NCBI GenBank assembly: GCA_963830725.1
Contig: CAWHNO010000016.1
Location: forward strand, 310,001 to 374,000
Origin: DASSUW01 sp963830725
GTDB lineage: Bacteria; Actinomycetota; Thermoleophilia; Solirubrobacterales; Solirubrobacteraceae
Direction of reading: 5' to 3'
Length of the DNA: 64,000 nucleotides
The position numbers and the translations under genes were made by a program. Positions 7,983 to 14,940 of this stretch are shown piece by piece. The notes under the pieces are model-generated. The model had not been told where the DNA came from and ran no database searches. It saw only the letters and a list, made by a program, of their open reading frames with translations. The stretch's first letter is position 1. Each line of letters begins with the position of its first letter.

Positions 7983-9077
7983 TCAGTGTCGGCGTGCGCG
8001 GTAGGCGCGGACGGGCGATGACAGCCCCTTGAGCTTCTTCTCGCCCGCGAACGACCACTCGTAGCCGCCGGCCGCATCCCGCACGGCCTCGGTCGCCAGC
8101 ACGGAGGACGGGCGCGCGCGGCCGGTCAGCCGGCTCGCCACGTTGACGGTCGAGCCGTACCAGTCGCCCCAGCGGTTGACGGCCGGCCCGTAGGCGATGC
8201 CGGCGCGGATCGCCGGCAGCCCGTCCTGGCCCTCGGAGCCCTCCACAAGCCCCAGCGCCGCATCCACCAGCGGCGTCGGCTCCGGCGCGACCAGCATCAC
8301 GGCGTCGCCGATCTCCTTGACGATCTTCACGGGCGGCTCGATCACGGCCTCGGTGAGCTTCGAGAGCCGGCCGGCGACGCTGCCCAGCTCCTCGACCGGG
8401 ATCGTCTCCCCCAGCTCGGTGAAGCCGACGAGGTCCGCGAACGCGACGGCGCAGTCGCGGCCCTCGTGCAGGCGCCCGCTGGCGAGCTGCTCGGCGGTCA
8501 CCACCTCCTGCCGCAGCGCCTCGCGCAGGTGGAGGGCGAAGACGTGCTCGAGCCAGGGGCCGGCGAGCGGCAGCAGCGTCTTCGAGATCGCCTCGAGCCG
8601 TGCCGCGAGCTCGTGCTCGTCGATGCCGCCCTCCAGCACCGACTGGCCGACCAGCGCCGTCACCGCCTCGACGTAGCGGGCCATGCCGCGACCGAGCACG
8701 CGCTGGGCCTCGAGCGCCTCGTCGTCGGGCAGACCGGCCTGGCGGTAGCGGTTGCCCATCCGGGCCGACTCGAGGTCCTGCTGACCGTAGACGCGCTCGT
8801 CGGGCTCCGGCACCGCGAGGCCGAGCGCGCGCCGCTGCGACTGGAAGAACTCGAGGTCGAGGCCGGTCTCCTCGGCGATCTCGCGCGCCGTGTAGCGCGC
8901 CTCGGAGGTCAGCTGCCGCTCGACCGGCAGCAGCGCAAGCCGCCCCTCGGCGACGGCGCGCCGCAGCTCGTCGCGCGTCACGCCCTCGCCGTGCAGCTTG
9001 TCGAGCAGGGCGCGGCGAGCCTCGCGTGCGGGCTCGTCGACGCAGTCGGCGAGCAGTCCTTCAGCCGCCCAGTCCAT
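7983..9077 (-). CDS. Class III adenylate cyclase with N-terminal regulatory domain
   Basis: The 364-residue protein pairs an N-terminal helical domain (about 1-190), like the autoregulatory domain of mycobacterial soluble cyclases, with a C-terminal class III catalytic domain. Catalytic features are visible. Metal-binding Asp residues lie in FADLVGFTELG and KEIGDAVMLV. The lysine before IVKEIGD is at the usual substrate position, and NVASRLTGRA carries the Asn/Arg transition-state pair. Such cyclases form homodimers and make cAMP; in the mycobacterial relatives the N-terminal domain senses pH or lipids. No membrane segment is seen. The ATG before DWAAEGLLADCV was chosen; longer starts would enter the divergent SDR gene. 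Confidence 0.9.
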   Translation of the reverse strand: MDWAAEGLLADCVDEPAREARRALLDKLHGEGVTRDELRRAVAEGRLALLPVERQLTSEARYTAREIAEETGLDLEFFQSQRRALGLAVPEPDERVYGQQDLESARMGNRYRQAGLPDDEALEAQRVLGRGMARYVEAVTALVGQSVLEGGIDEHELAARLEAISKTLLPLAGPWLEHVFALHLREALRQEVVTAEQLASGRLHEGRDCAVAFADLVGFTELGETIPVEELGSVAGRLSKLTEAVIEPPVKIVKEIGDAVMLVAPEPTPLVDAALGLVEGSEGQDGLPAIRAGIAYGPAVNRWGDWYGSTVNVASRLTGRARPSSVLATEAVRDAAGGYEWSFAGEKKLKGLSSPVRAYRARRH

Positions 9078-9104
9078 GTCGGCCCGGAAGGTACAGTCCG
9101 CGCC

Positions 9105-9929
9105 GTGCCCGAGCGCCGACCGATAGCCGGCCTGGTCGTCGCGGTGACCGGAGGCGGCCGCGGCATCGGCCTCGCCACCGCACGCGCGCTCGCGGCACGC
9201 GGTGCCCGGGTGGCGATCGGCGACGTCGACGGCGAGCTCGCCGAGCGCGAGGCCGCCGCGCTCGGCGGCGCGGGCGCGCCGCTGGACGTCACGCGGCGCG
9301 ACTCGTTCGCGGCGTTCCTGGAGGCGGCCGGCCCGCTCGACGTCCTGATCAACAACGCCGGCGTCATGCACGTCGGGCCGTTCCTGGACGAGAGCGACGA
9401 CTGGAGCCGCCGGCAGGTCGACGTCAACCTGCACGGCGTCATCCTCGGCATGAAGCTGACGCTGCCGGCGATGGTCGCGCGCGGCTCCGGTCACGTGATC
9501 AACGTCGCCTCGGCGGCCGCCAAGATCGGCGTCCCGCGCGAGGCCGTGTACGCCGCCAGCAAGCACGCGGTGCTCGGGCTGTCGCAGTCCGTGCGGCTCG
9601 AGCTGCGCGGCACCGGCGTCGACCTCTCGGTGGTCATGCCCGGGCTCGTGCGCACCGAGCTCGCCACAGGGACGCTGCGCGGCGGTCTGATCCTGAGCCC
9701 CGAGGACGTGGCGCAGGCGATCGTGGCCACGATCGAGCGCCCGCGCTTCGACGTCTACGTACCGCGCGCCTACGCCGCCATCGCGACTGCCGGCCAGATC
9801 CTGCCGCGCCGCGCCCGCGAGGCGCTGCTGCGACTCGCGGGGGCGGAGCGGGCGACGGCGGGCACGACGGCGGAGCAGCGCGCCGCCTACGAGACGCGCG
9901 TGGAGCGGAACACCTCGTCCGGGTCGTAG
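9105..9929 (+). CDS. SDR family oxidoreductase
   Basis: The 274-residue classical short-chain dehydrogenase has the NAD(P) motif TGGGRGIGLA (residues about 15-24), the NNAG motif (LINNAGVMHVG) and the catalytic Ser in INVASAAAKIG. The catalytic Tyr and Lys are in YAASKHAVLG. A C-terminal helical region (residues 225-274) follows VVMPGLVRTELA. The cofactor-selecting residue after strand 2 is Asp (GDVDGE), which favours NAD(H). The substrate is unknown. The GTG start is preceded by TACAGT with 7 nt between, so the mRNA is probably leaderless; the divergent cyclase gene starts only 28 bp away. The 3' end overlaps an oxidase remnant on the other strand. Confidence 0.9.
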   Translation: MPERRPIAGLVVAVTGGGRGIGLATARALAARGARVAIGDVDGELAEREAAALGGAGAPLDVTRRDSFAAFLEAAGPLDVLINNAGVMHVGPFLDESDDWSRRQVDVNLHGVILGMKLTLPAMVARGSGHVINVASAAAKIGVPREAVYAASKHAVLGLSQSVRLELRGTGVDLSVVMPGLVRTELATGTLRGGLILSPEDVAQAIVATIERPRFDVYVPRAYAAIATAGQILPRRAREALLRLAGAERATAGTTAEQRAAYETRVERNTSSGS

Positions 9930-10058
9930 GCGCGCTCGATCTCCAGGAGCCGGCCGTAGTTCGCGCCGTAGGAGGCGCGGATGCGGTCCTTCGTCGCGGT
10001 TGCCGACCGCCCCGTCGTCTGACTCACGCTCGTTGAGCGCGCCGCCGATGTGCAGCAC
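9887..10058 (-). pseudogene. C-terminal remnant of a BBE-type FAD-linked oxidase
   Basis: Two frames carry the hallmark end of berberine-bridge-type FAD oxidases. IGGALNERESDDGAVGNRD corresponds to the conserved glycine and NRD segment. After a frameshift, KDRIRASYGANYGRLLEIERAYDPDEVFRSTRVS corresponds to the final BBE helix and DPDxxF motif. The catalytic and FAD domains are absent upstream, where the sequence becomes hairpin-rich non-coding DNA. This is a gene relic left between the SDR and the thiamine transporter. Confidence 0.7.
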
Positions 10059-10130
10059 GCCGATCTGGGCGAGCGGGATCGCGATTCCACCAGGCGAACG
10101 TCAACTGCCGCATTAAGGGAGCGGGTTCGG

Positions 10131-10181
10131 CGGGGTGTGCTCCCGAATGCTGAATATCTCAGCTCTAGGGAGCACACCCCG
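10131..10181. repeat. Perfect 14-bp inverted repeat with inner stem
   Basis: CGGGGTGTGCTCCC at 10131-10144 pairs perfectly with 10168-10181. An inner GCTGA/TCAGC stem flanks ATATC. The AT-rich loop inside a GC-rich arm stands out in a 545-bp stretch without an intact gene (9930-10474), which otherwise holds the oxidase relic and the riboswitch. It could be a terminator, a mobile-element end or a regulator site; no T-tract follows it. Confidence 0.55.
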
Positions 10182-10384
10182 GTCAAACGCATCAGCGAGC
10201 CCGGCGAGTCGCGCTGCTCGAGCAGCCGCTACATGCGAGCGACCAGCCGTTGGCCCGGGCCGCCGCCCCGCCAACGCAAAAGATGAGCCCGAGCCAGAAC
10301 GCGGAGCGCACGGCGCCCGCTCGAGCTGGTCAAGAGCAGCCACGCTGTGACACCGCGGCCTAGTACGCTCTGGACGATCGAAAA

Positions 10385-10470
10385 TCAGGGGGGCTGGGGA
10401 GAACGCCCGGCTGAGATAGGTCCTCGCTGGACCTGACCCTTCGAACCTGTGGGGTAATGCCCGCGGAGGG
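10385..10470 (+). promoter_or_regulatory. TPP riboswitch (THI element)
   Basis: The conserved THI-box parts occur in order: GGGGGGCTGGGG, then GGCTGAGATAGG, a P3 hairpin AGGTCC-TCGCT-GGACCT, then ACCCTTCGAACCTG and GGGTAATGCC, and finally GCGGAGGGA. The last segment also contains the GGAGGG ribosome-binding site of the next gene, 4 nt before its ATG. Ligand binding would therefore hide the site, suggesting translational control. TPP binding and repression are established for this RNA class. Confidence 0.95.
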
Positions 10471-10474
10471 AGCG

Positions 10475-11257
10475 ATGCGGACCGAGGTCGAGGCTCCCGG
10501 TGTGGAGCCTCGTGACGTTTCCGGCGGTGTGACGGTCGCCGGACTGGAGAAGGCCTTCGGGGCCGTCAAGGCCCTGGACGGCGTGTCGCTGCGCGCGGCC
10601 CCGCGCGAGGTCGTCGCCGTCGCCGGCCCGAGCGGCTGCGGCAAGTCGACCCTGCTCGAGCTGGTCTGCGGTCTCGCCGAGCCGGACAAAGGCACCGTCG
10701 ACGCTCCGCCGGCCGCGCTGATGCCGCAGCGTGACGGGCTGCTGCCGTGGCTGACCGCGCTCGACAACGCGGCGCTGTCGCTCCGTGTCGCCGGCGTCTC
10801 CAAGGCCGAGGCGCGCGCCGCTGCCCATGAGCACTTCGCGGCCTTCGGGCTCGAGGGCTTCGAGCGCGCGCGACCGAGCGAGCTGTCGGGCGGCATGCGC
10901 CAACGCGTGGCGTTCCTGCGGACGCTGCTGGCCGGCCGGCCGCTGCTGTGCCTCGACGAGCCGTTCGGCGCGCTCGACGCGCTGACCCGCACGCAGATGC
11001 AGCGCTGGCTGGCCGACGCTCTCCAGCGCGAGCCCCGCACCGTGCTGTTCGTCACGCACGACGTCGAGGAGGCCGTCCTGCTCGCCGACCGGATCGTGCT
11101 GCTGTCGCCGCGACCGGGCCGCGTGGTGGCGACGCTCGAGGTGCCGCCGGCGCGCCCGCGCCACCGGGCCGATGCCGACGTGGTGGCGCTGCGCGAGCGC
11201 GCGCTCGCCGCACTCGGCGCCGGCGACGACGTCGCCGGGCCGGGAGGCGCGTCGTGA
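10475..11257 (+). CDS. ABC transporter ATP-binding protein, thiamine-precursor type
   Basis: The 260-residue ATPase is of the nitrate/taurine/thiamine-precursor ABC family. Walker A is GPSGCGKSTLLE (about residues 50-61). The Q-loop is LMPQRDGLLPWLTALDN, the signature is LSGGMRQRVAF, Walker B is PLLCLDEPFGALDALTR and the H-loop is VLFVTHDVEEAV. It drives import with the permease and lipoprotein encoded next. The TPP riboswitch directly before it shows that the substrate belongs to thiamine metabolism, most likely a pyrimidine precursor such as formylaminopyrimidine or HMP. The ATG is placed by its ribosome-binding site in the riboswitch; the stop overlaps the permease GTG. Confidence 0.93.
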   Translation: MRTEVEAPGVEPRDVSGGVTVAGLEKAFGAVKALDGVSLRAAPREVVAVAGPSGCGKSTLLELVCGLAEPDKGTVDAPPAALMPQRDGLLPWLTALDNAALSLRVAGVSKAEARAAAHEHFAAFGLEGFERARPSELSGGMRQRVAFLRTLLAGRPLLCLDEPFGALDALTRTQMQRWLADALQREPRTVLFVTHDVEEAVLLADRIVLLSPRPGRVVATLEVPPARPRHRADADVVALRERALAALGAGDDVAGPGGAS

Positions 11258-12000
11258 TCGCCGCGCTGATCGTGCTCGCCGGCCTCGGCGCGTGGGAGGC
11301 GATCGTGCGCCTCGGCGTCGTCGACGAGCTCATCCTCCCCGCCCCCACCCAGGTCGTCGAGGCGCTGTGGACGGACCGCGACCTGCTGGCGCCCGACCTC
11401 GCGGTCACGACCTGGGAGGTCGTGCTCGGGCTCGCCGCGGCGATCGCCGCCGGCGCCGCGCTCGCGATCGCCATGCACCTGTCCCCGGCCGCGCGGCGCG
11501 CACTCAGACCGCTCGTGATCGGCTCTCAGGCCGTCCCCGTCCCGGTCATCGCACCGCTCGTGGTGCTCGTGCTCGGCTTCGGGCTCGCCCCAAAGGTGCT
11601 GCTGGTCGCGCTCGTGTGCTTCTTCCCGGTCGCCATCAACCTCTACGACGGCCTGCGCGACACCGACCCGGACGCCCGCAAGCTGTTGCGCTCACTCGAC
11701 GCCACGCGCTGGCAGACACTGCGCATGCTCGAGCTGCCGAGCGCGCTCCCCGCCACCTTCACCGGCATCAAGATCGCGGCCGCCGTAGCGGTGATCGGCG
11801 CCGTGTTCGCCGAGTGGGCGGGCTCGAGCGAGGGCCTCGGCCACGCGCTGCTGACCGCCAACGGCCAGCTCGCCACTGCGCGCGCGTTCGCCGCCACGCT
11901 GCTGCTCTTCCTGCTCGCCATCGCCCTCTACGGCGCCTTCGCGCTGCTCGAACGCCGCGTCGCAGGCTGGACGCCCCGATCCCGAACCGGAGGACCATGA
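11254..12000 (+). CDS. ABC transporter permease, thiamine-precursor type
   Basis: The 248-residue inner-membrane permease of the BPD_transp_1 type has about six membrane helices. The EAA-like coupling loop lies in LRSLDATRWQTLRMLELPSALPATFTGIKIA. PAPTQVVEALW near the N-terminus is typical of the SsuC/ThiX group. It starts with GTG overlapping the ATPase stop, so the proteins are made in fixed ratio. The TPP riboswitch of the same transcript supports a thiamine-precursor substrate. A long palindromic repeat begins 11 bp after its stop and separates it from the binding-protein gene. Confidence 0.92.
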   Translation: MIAALIVLAGLGAWEAIVRLGVVDELILPAPTQVVEALWTDRDLLAPDLAVTTWEVVLGLAAAIAAGAALAIAMHLSPAARRALRPLVIGSQAVPVPVIAPLVVLVLGFGLAPKVLLVALVCFFPVAINLYDGLRDTDPDARKLLRSLDATRWQTLRMLELPSALPATFTGIKIAAAVAVIGAVFAEWAGSSEGLGHALLTANGQLATARAFAATLLLFLLAIALYGAFALLERRVAGWTPRSRTGGP

Positions 12001-12010
12001 CCCGCCTGCC

Positions 12011-12101
12011 AGTACACGCGTCTGGAGGTACCGCGCATAACCCGGCGATTGCACCTCTCTCGGGCCCGCCGGAATGCGTGGTACTTCCGGACGCGTGTAC
12101 T
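12011..12101. repeat. Dispersed long-palindrome element, copy 1
   Basis: A 91-bp imperfect palindrome. The arms begin AGTACACGCGT and run for about 35 bp with only scattered mismatches, meeting at a loop of about 19 nt. It shares the inner segments CCGCGCATAACCCGGCG and GGGCCCGCCGGAATGCGTGG exactly with the larger element at 57.1 kb. It covers the ribosome-binding region and possible start of the following lipoprotein gene. Confidence 0.8.
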
Positions 12102-13128
12102 TGTGCTCGTCCCCCTCGCCCTCCTGCTCGTCACGCTCGCCGCCTGCGGCGAGAAGGAGGAGCCGTCCGGCGCCGGCTCCGGCCGCAGCGAGCCGTTCAC
12201 GCTGATGCTCGACTACTTCCCGAACGCCGACCACGCCGGCATCTACGCGGCCCAGGCCGGCGGCGAGTACGAGCGCGCGGGGCTGGACGTCAAGCTCCAG
12301 CCGCCGCCGGACGCCGCGGCGCCGCTGAAGCTGCTCCAGGCCGGCCGCGTCGACCTCGCGATCTCCTACGAGCCCGAGCTGCTGCTGGCGCGCGACCAGG
12401 GCGCCGACCTCGTGGCCGTCGGGGCGCTGGTGCAGAAGCCGCTGACCTCCCTGATGTCGCTCGGCGATCGGGCGATCACCGACCCGAAGCAGCTGCAGGG
12501 CAAGCGCGTCGGGACCTCGGGCCTCGCCTACCAGTCCGCCTACCTGCGCACGATCCTCGACAAGGCGGGCGTCGACCCCGGCTCGGTGAGCGAGACCAAC
12601 GTCGGCTTCAAGCTCACGCAGGCGATGCTCTCCAAGCAGGTCGATGCCACGCTCGGCGCGTTCTGGAACTACGAGGGCGTCGACCTCGAGCGGCGCAAGC
12701 GCGACCCGGAGATCCTGCGCATGGAGGACCTCGGCGTGCCGACCTACAACGAGCTCGTCTTCGTCGCCCGCCGCTCGGACCTCGGCGAGCAGGGCGCCTC
12801 GAAGCTCCGCCGCTTCCTGCAGGCGACCGCGCGCGGGCACCGCGTGCTCGAGCAGCGGCCGGAGGCGGGCGTGAACGCGCTGCTGGAGGCCGACGGCGGC
12901 CTCGACCGCGACCTTCAGAGCGCCGTCGTGGACGCCACGCTGCCGGTCTTCTTCCCCGACGACGACGCGCGCCCGTTCGGGTACCAGGACCCGGCCGAGT
13001 GGGCCGCGTACGAGCGCTGGATGCGCGACCGCGGGCTGCTCAAGCAGCCAGTGGGCGATCGCGCGCCGCTGACCAACGAGTTCCTGCCGGGCGAGGGGCT
13101 GGACCCGGGGACATCGGGACTCGAATGA
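12049..13128 (+). CDS. Thiamine-precursor ABC substrate-binding lipoprotein (NMT1/THI5-like)
   Basis: The protein is 359 residues from a TTG start. A lipoprotein signal ends in the lipobox LAAC (Cys about 33), followed by an NMT1/THI5-like type II binding fold. Landmarks are FTLMLDYFPNADHAGIYAAQAGGEY, DLAISYEPELLLA, GKRVGTSGLAYQSAYLRTIL and TLGAFWNYEGVDL. It should capture a thiamine pyrimidine precursor outside the membrane and pass it to the permease upstream. The true start is uncertain because the palindromic repeat overlaps the 5' end: residues 1-16 (MHLSRARRNAWYFRTR) are encoded by the repeat. The element has either supplied a new start or displaced the old one. Confidence 0.88.
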   Translation: MHLSRARRNAWYFRTRVLVLVPLALLLVTLAACGEKEEPSGAGSGRSEPFTLMLDYFPNADHAGIYAAQAGGEYERAGLDVKLQPPPDAAAPLKLLQAGRVDLAISYEPELLLARDQGADLVAVGALVQKPLTSLMSLGDRAITDPKQLQGKRVGTSGLAYQSAYLRTILDKAGVDPGSVSETNVGFKLTQAMLSKQVDATLGAFWNYEGVDLERRKRDPEILRMEDLGVPTYNELVFVARRSDLGEQGASKLRRFLQATARGHRVLEQRPEAGVNALLEADGGLDRDLQSAVVDATLPVFFPDDDARPFGYQDPAEWAAYERWMRDRGLLKQPVGDRAPLTNEFLPGEGLDPGTSGLE

Positions 13129-13978
13129 GCCCGCGCATCGCCGCGTGCATCAGGTGCACGCCGGCGAGGCCCTTCCAGTCGCCGTAGCGCTCGAAGAACC
13201 CGCGCACCTCGGGCTCGTCGGCGCGCGCCCGCGGGTTGCCGGTCGTCAGGCGTCCGACGAGCTTCAGGAAGCCCAGGTCCCCGGCCGGCACGACGTCGTA
13301 GCGGCCCTGGCCGTGCAGGGCGACCATCTCGCACGTCCACGGGCCGATCTCGCGCATCGAGCGCAGCCGCCGCTGGTCGTGGTCGCGCAGGTCGAGCCGC
13401 CCGGACGCCACCGCCTCGGCGCAGCGCCGCATGGCGAGCGCGCGCTTGGGCGCGAGGTCGAAGGAGACCAGGCGGGCCGGGGCCTGGCGGGCGATGACGT
13501 CGGCCGGCGGCCCGTCGCGCATCCCGGTCGCCGGGCAGCGGTAGCCGAACGCGGCGATCAGGCGGCGCTGGATCACCATCGCGCGCTCGAGCTCGATCAG
13601 CTGTTCGGTGATCGCGCCGAGCAGGGTCTGCCACGGGTCGGGTTGGCGGCGCACCCGCAGGCCGGGGTTCAGGCGCACCGCGCGGCCGATCACCGGGTCG
13701 CACGAGAAGCGGTCGTAGAACGGCCGCAGGTCGTCGTCGACCGTGGTCGCGAACCGCATCCGGGCGATGCCGGCCCGCGCCGCCTCCTCCGTCGGCGCGC
13801 GGGCGGCGAACAGCACGTGGTCGCCCGCCGGCTGGACGATCCCGACCAGCACCGGCTCGCCGCCGATCCGCAGCAGCCGCTGGAGCGCCGAACCGCGGCG
13901 GCGCAGCAGGCCGTCCATCGAGGCGCCGCCGAGCCGGAACGGCCAGACCGGCCGAACCTCCTCGCGGATCTCCACCAC
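13040..13978 (-). CDS. alkA: DNA-3-methyladenine glycosylase (AlkA/HhH-GPD type)
   Basis: The 312-residue protein has an N-terminal AlkA-like domain (about 1-95) and an HhH-GPD domain. Landmarks are PDPWQTLLGAITEQLIELERA, the helix-hairpin-helix REIGPWTCEMVALHGQGR and the catalytic Asp in VVPAGDLGFLKL (about residue 246). It removes alkylated bases in base-excision repair. The protein runs about 30 residues past the usual end, and its last 89 bp overlap the 3' end of the binding-protein gene on the other strand. It starts with GTG three bases after the stop of the small hypothetical gene. A second, shorter AlkA-like gene lies at 57.3 kb. Confidence 0.88.
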   Translation of the reverse strand: MVEIREEVRPVWPFRLGGASMDGLLRRRGSALQRLLRIGGEPVLVGIVQPAGDHVLFAARAPTEEAARAGIARMRFATTVDDDLRPFYDRFSCDPVIGRAVRLNPGLRVRRQPDPWQTLLGAITEQLIELERAMVIQRRLIAAFGYRCPATGMRDGPPADVIARQAPARLVSFDLAPKRALAMRRCAEAVASGRLDLRDHDQRRLRSMREIGPWTCEMVALHGQGRYDVVPAGDLGFLKLVGRLTTGNPRARADEPEVRGFFERYGDWKGLAGVHLMHAAMRGLIRVPMSPGPAPRPAGTRWSAARDRPLAA

Positions 13979-13980
13979 GG

Positions 13981-14259
13981 TCAGTCCCGGCGAATCAGGT
14001 GGACGTCGACCAGGAACGAATTCGAGGCGACGATCTCGCCCAGCCCGCGGGCCTTGCGGCGGCGGCGCGGGGCGCGCGCACGGCGCCGGTGGACGACGGC
14101 GGCGGTCGCCGCCCCGGCGACGAAGCCGGTCGCCGCGAGCGCGGCGGCCTGACGTGCGGGCACGAGTGGCCGCGCGGCCTCGATGGCACGCGGCTCGGCC
14201 ACCACGGGCAGGCCGTCGACGATCTCTCCCTCGTCCTCGAGTTCCTCGGGTCCGATCAC
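13981..14259 (-). CDS. Small membrane-anchored hypothetical protein
   Basis: The 92-residue product has an acidic N-terminus (GPEELEDEGEIVDGLPVV), one membrane segment around residues 36-56 (ARQAAALAATGFVAGAATAAVV) and a very basic stretch, HRRRARAPRRRRKARG. The C-terminal end is SNSFLVDVHLIRRD. The charge pattern suggests the basic side faces the cytoplasm. It starts with GTG, lies 37 bp after the lipid hydroxylase gene and 2 nt before the glycosylase gene on the same strand, so these may form one transcript. No family is recognised and no function is proposed. Confidence 0.6.
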   Translation of the reverse strand: MIGPEELEDEGEIVDGLPVVAEPRAIEAARPLVPARQAAALAATGFVAGAATAAVVHRRRARAPRRRRKARGLGEIVASNSFLVDVHLIRRD

Positions 14260-14296
14260 GGATCCGACAGCATGACCAATCTGCCGGACGCTTGCG

Positions 14297-14902
14297 TCAA
14301 CGTCGAGCGTAGGTGCGGAAAACGACGTCCCAGTAGGGCGCGCTGATCCCGAAGCCCTTCTCGTCGTCCTGGAAGTGGTGGCGCATGTGGAGCTCGCGCA
14401 GGCGCTTTCCGAACCGCGACTTCGGCACGTGGTGGTGGAGGGCGTAGTGGATCTCGTCGTAGATCAGGTAGCCGATGAGGAAGCCCGCGGCCACGGCCGC
14501 ACCGTGCAGCGTCCCGGCGATCAGGAAGATCGAGCCGACCACGATGATCGCCAGCGGGATGCTGGCGGCCGGCGGCATCACGAGCCGCAGCGGGTCGTTC
14601 GGGTGGTCGTGGTGGACGCCGTGGATCATCCAGTGGAGCTTGGCGCCGATGCCCTCCTCGGGCTCGAAGTGGAAGACCAGCCGGTGCAGCCAGTACTCGA
14701 ACAGAGTCCAGACGCAGTAGCCGATCAGCACCAGTCCGGCGGTGTCCCACCAACCGTCGCTGCCGACGGCGAGGACGAGCAGGACGGCGATCACGGGGCC
14801 GTAGATGAGGACGGGCACCGCGGGGTGCACACGGGTGAAACGGTCGAGGAACCTCGACTCGAACATCGGTGGGGAGGACTTCAAGAGATCCGAGCGCTGC
14901 AT
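14297..14902 (-). CDS. FA2H-like fatty acid / sphingolipid hydroxylase
   Basis: The 201-residue integral membrane di-iron hydroxylase of the fatty acid hydroxylase superfamily has four membrane segments and the full set of His clusters: EYWLHRLVFHFEP, LHWMIHGVHHDHP, DEIHYALHHH and LHMRHHFQDD. The order, PLRLVMPPAAS after the second cluster and GFGIS...WD at the C-terminal end closely follow the eukaryotic FA2H/Scs7 enzymes that 2-hydroxylate the acyl chain of ceramides. The cytochrome b5 domain of the eukaryotic enzymes is absent. It lies 38 bp after the ceramide-synthase-like acyltransferase on the same strand and next to an Spt-like gene, which supports a lipid substrate. The ATG was preferred; a TACCGT box lies 6 nt before it. 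Confidence 0.85.
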   Translation of the reverse strand: MQRSDLLKSSPPMFESRFLDRFTRVHPAVPVLIYGPVIAVLLVLAVGSDGWWDTAGLVLIGYCVWTLFEYWLHRLVFHFEPEEGIGAKLHWMIHGVHHDHPNDPLRLVMPPAASIPLAIIVVGSIFLIAGTLHGAAVAAGFLIGYLIYDEIHYALHHHVPKSRFGKRLRELHMRHHFQDDEKGFGISAPYWDVVFRTYARR

Positions 14903-14940
14903 GCGCAAACGGTACCTCTAGGGCGGCGGGCGGGACCAAA

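Noticed and set aside
9105..9929. SDR as the missing ceramide reductase (CerR) of the sphingolipid locus
   Set aside because: It is a classical single-domain SDR over 4 kb away, separated by the thiamine transporter and glycosylase genes, with no specific similarity recognised to CerR, which is of the extended (epimerase-like) type.
13040..13128. Truncated glycosylase gene caused by overlap with the binding-protein gene
   Set aside because: All catalytic and structural motifs of the glycosylase lie before the overlap; the overlapping tail is an extension, not a loss.
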